From the NCBI GenBank assembly GCA_023228865.1, contig JALOAH010000157.1, positions 1-6,183 of the forward strand: a stretch of DNA of 6,183 nt, given 5' to 3'. Shown here piece after piece: positions 4,662 through 6,183 of this stretch (positions within the stretch are counted from its first letter, which is position 1; every line of letters starts with the position of its first letter). Source of the stretch: Porticoccaceae bacterium (lineage in GTDB: Bacteria; Pseudomonadota; Gammaproteobacteria; Pseudomonadales; Porticoccaceae). The notes under the pieces were generated by a model. The model saw only the letters and a program-made list of their open reading frames with translations, had not been told where the DNA came from and made no database searches. Made by a program: the position numbers and the translations under genes.

Positions 4662-6183
4662 GCAGAGATTTTCTGGTTGAAATTGGCACCGAAGAGCTGC
4701 CGCCCAAAGCGCTGCTCGGGCTTGCCGAGGCGTTTCGCAATGAAATTGTCAGCGCTCTGCAAAAAGCCGACCTCTCCTTTGGCGACGTTCGTTTTTATGC
4801 CGCACCCCGCCGCCTTGCGGTGGTTGTTGACAGCCTTGACGAAATCACACCCAGCAAGGAAGTGGTAGTCTGGGGGCCGCCTGTCAAGGTCGCCTTTGAC
4901 AGTGAGGGCTTACTAACCAAAGCTGGGGAAGCCTTTGCCCGCAAAAATGCCGTTGACCCGGCGGCCATGGCCGGCATGGTTGAAAATGATGGCAGCCAGG
5001 ACAAACTGTGCCTGCGCACCACCAGCGAAGGTGTGGCCACCAGTACCTTATTGGGCAATCTGGTTAATACAGCTCTTGCCGCCCTGCCCATTCCCAAGCG
5101 TATGCGCTGGGGGGCAAAGCGGGATGAGTTCGTGCGCCCGGTGCACTGGGTGGTTATGCTGTTTGGCGATGCCGTTGTCGAGGCCGAGGTACTGTCCCTG
5201 AAAGCGGGTCGCACCAGTCGCGGCCACCGCTTTCACAGCAGCGGCGACATTACCATTCAATCCCCTGCCAGTTACAGCGAAGATCTGCGCAAGGCCTATG
5301 TCATTGCCGATTTCAATGAGCGCCGCAATCTTGTCGAAACCGGGGTTAGGGAAACAGCTAAATCCCAGGGTGGCGAGGCGGTGATTGACGCCGCACTGCT
5401 CGATGAAGTGACCGCCCTCAACGAGTGGCCTGTAGCCCTTGCCGGCAAGTTTGAGGAGCGCTTTCTCGAGGTGCCGCCGGAAGCCCTGATTTCCTCCATG
5501 AAAGAACACCAGAAGTATTTCCATGTGGTCAATGGCAACGGCGCGTTGCTGCCCCTCTTTATTACCATTGCCAATATTGACAGCCGCGACCCGGCCAAGG
5601 TGGTGGCTGGCAACGAAAAGGTGATTCGCCCCCGTTTGAGTGACGCCGCCTTTTTCTATGAAACCGACCGCAAACACAGCCTGATCGAACGCCGCGAGCA
5701 ACTGAAGACCATCGTTTTTCAGGACAAACTCGGCACTATTTTCGATAAAACCGAGCGCATTGCCGCACTGGCCGCCTACCTCGCCGAGGCCGTTGGCGCC
5801 AGGGGCGATGACGCTGTGCGCGCCGGACAACTGTGCAAATCGGATCTGGTCAGTGCCATGGTCATGGAGTTTGACGACCTTCAAGGGCTGATGGGACGCT
5901 ACTACGCCATTAACGATGGCGAAAGTGGCGACGTTGCCGCCGCCATGTTTGAACACTACATGCCCAGATTTGCCGGTGATCAGTTGCCACAAACCGCCGC
6001 AGGCACCGCCGTTGCCCTCGCCGACAGGCTTGATACCCTGGTGGGTATTTTCGGTATTGGCCAGCCGCCCACCGGTTCCCGCGACCCCTTTGCCCTGCGC
6101 CGCGCCAGCCTGGGGATTTTGCGGATTCTGGTGGAAAAATCCCTCGACCTCAGTCTCGGCGACGTTGTTGACAGAGCCATCTC
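4658..6183 (+). CDS. glyS: Glycyl-tRNA synthetase beta subunit, 3' end missing
   Basis: This is the tRNA-binding subunit of the alpha2beta2 enzyme. The 508 residues seen are about three quarters of the usual length of near 690. The start is ATG 4658, overlapping the glyQ stop by four bases. Family motifs appear in order: [15 protein letters not shown] (5-19), APRRLAV near 49, PKRMRWG (146-152), FVRPVHW (158-164), [10 protein letters not shown] (184-193), HQKYF (284-288), [14 protein letters not shown] (324-337), CKSDL at 393, [15 protein letters not shown] from 403, then [13 protein letters not shown] with the Asp at 476. Everything seen is intact and unremarkable. ALNEWPVAL replaces the more common ALVEWPVAL. 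The C-terminal DALR-type anticodon-binding domain expected in this family should lie beyond the right edge. Confidence 0.97.
   Translation, partial: MSRDFLVEIGTEELPPKALLGLAEAFRNEIVSALQKADLSFGDVRFYAAPRRLAVVVDSLDEITPSKEVVVWGPPVKVAFDSEGLLTKAGEAFARKNAVDPAAMAGMVENDGSQDKLCLRTTSEGVATSTLLGNLVNTALAALPIPKRMRWGAKRDEFVRPVHWVVMLFGDAVVEAEVLSLKAGRTSRGHRFHSSGDITIQSPASYSEDLRKAYVIADFNERRNLVETGVRETAKSQGGEAVIDAALLDEVTALNEWPVALAGKFEERFLEVPPEALISSMKEHQKYFHVVNGNGALLPLFITIANIDSRDPAKVVAGNEKVIRPRLSDAAFFYETDRKHSLIERREQLKTIVFQDKLGTIFDKTERIAALAAYLAEAVGARGDDAVRAGQLCKSDLVSAMVMEFDDLQGLMGRYYAINDGESGDVAAAMFEHYMPRFAGDQLPQTAAGTAVALADRLDTLVGIFGIGQPPTGSRDPFALRRASLGILRILVEKSLDLSLGDVVDRAI

Noticed and set aside
5048..5992. A 314-residue open frame antisense to glyS
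   Set aside because: Every glyS motif in this span is intact on the plus strand, and the antisense frame has no start signal or family match.

Overview
The window is ordinary chromosomal sequence from a gammaproteobacterium. The alpha and beta glycyl-tRNA synthetase subunits closely resemble the Pseudomonas type. A secondary acyltransferase of the LpxL/HtrB family and a DUF2959 lipoprotein point to the same group, probably a marine or cellvibrionad-like relative of the pseudomonads. I assign the group from remembered family sequences, not from a search. No phage, plasmid, CRISPR, IS or defence gene is visible, and I do not see a new multi-gene system.

Layout, left to right. Positions 3-239 (+) hold the 3' end of a small unknown protein that ends in a membrane helix. 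Positions 240-924 have no gene. They lie between two convergent genes and are filled by a cluster of small palindromic repeats of at least two kinds. One copy is an exact fit to the pattern ATTCCC-N8-GGGAAT, known as dRS3 in Neisseria, and several copies show paired, fold-preserving base changes. Positions 925-3515 hold three genes on the minus strand. In order of transcription these are an LpxL/HtrB-type acyltransferase, a DUF2959 lipoprotein and cysteine synthase (cysK). The last two are only 28 bases apart and are probably one transcript.

Positions 3516-3707 are a divergent promoter region. The glyQ side has a perfect TATAAT with a 4/6 -35 box at 17-base spacing, and a short dyad covers the -35. 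A weaker promoter faces the acyltransferase. Both divergent genes start with GTG. Positions 3708-6183 (+) hold glyQ and the first 508 codons of glyS, joined by an ATGA overlap as expected for subunits of one alpha2beta2 enzyme.

The genes serve housekeeping roles: tRNA charging, cysteine synthesis and envelope lipid acylation. As I recall, P. aeruginosa also has a secondary lipid A acyltransferase (PA0011) close to glyQ/glyS (PA0009/PA0008) near its replication origin, so this may be the same ancestral neighbourhood. The part most worth a second look is the repeat cluster at about 252-834.
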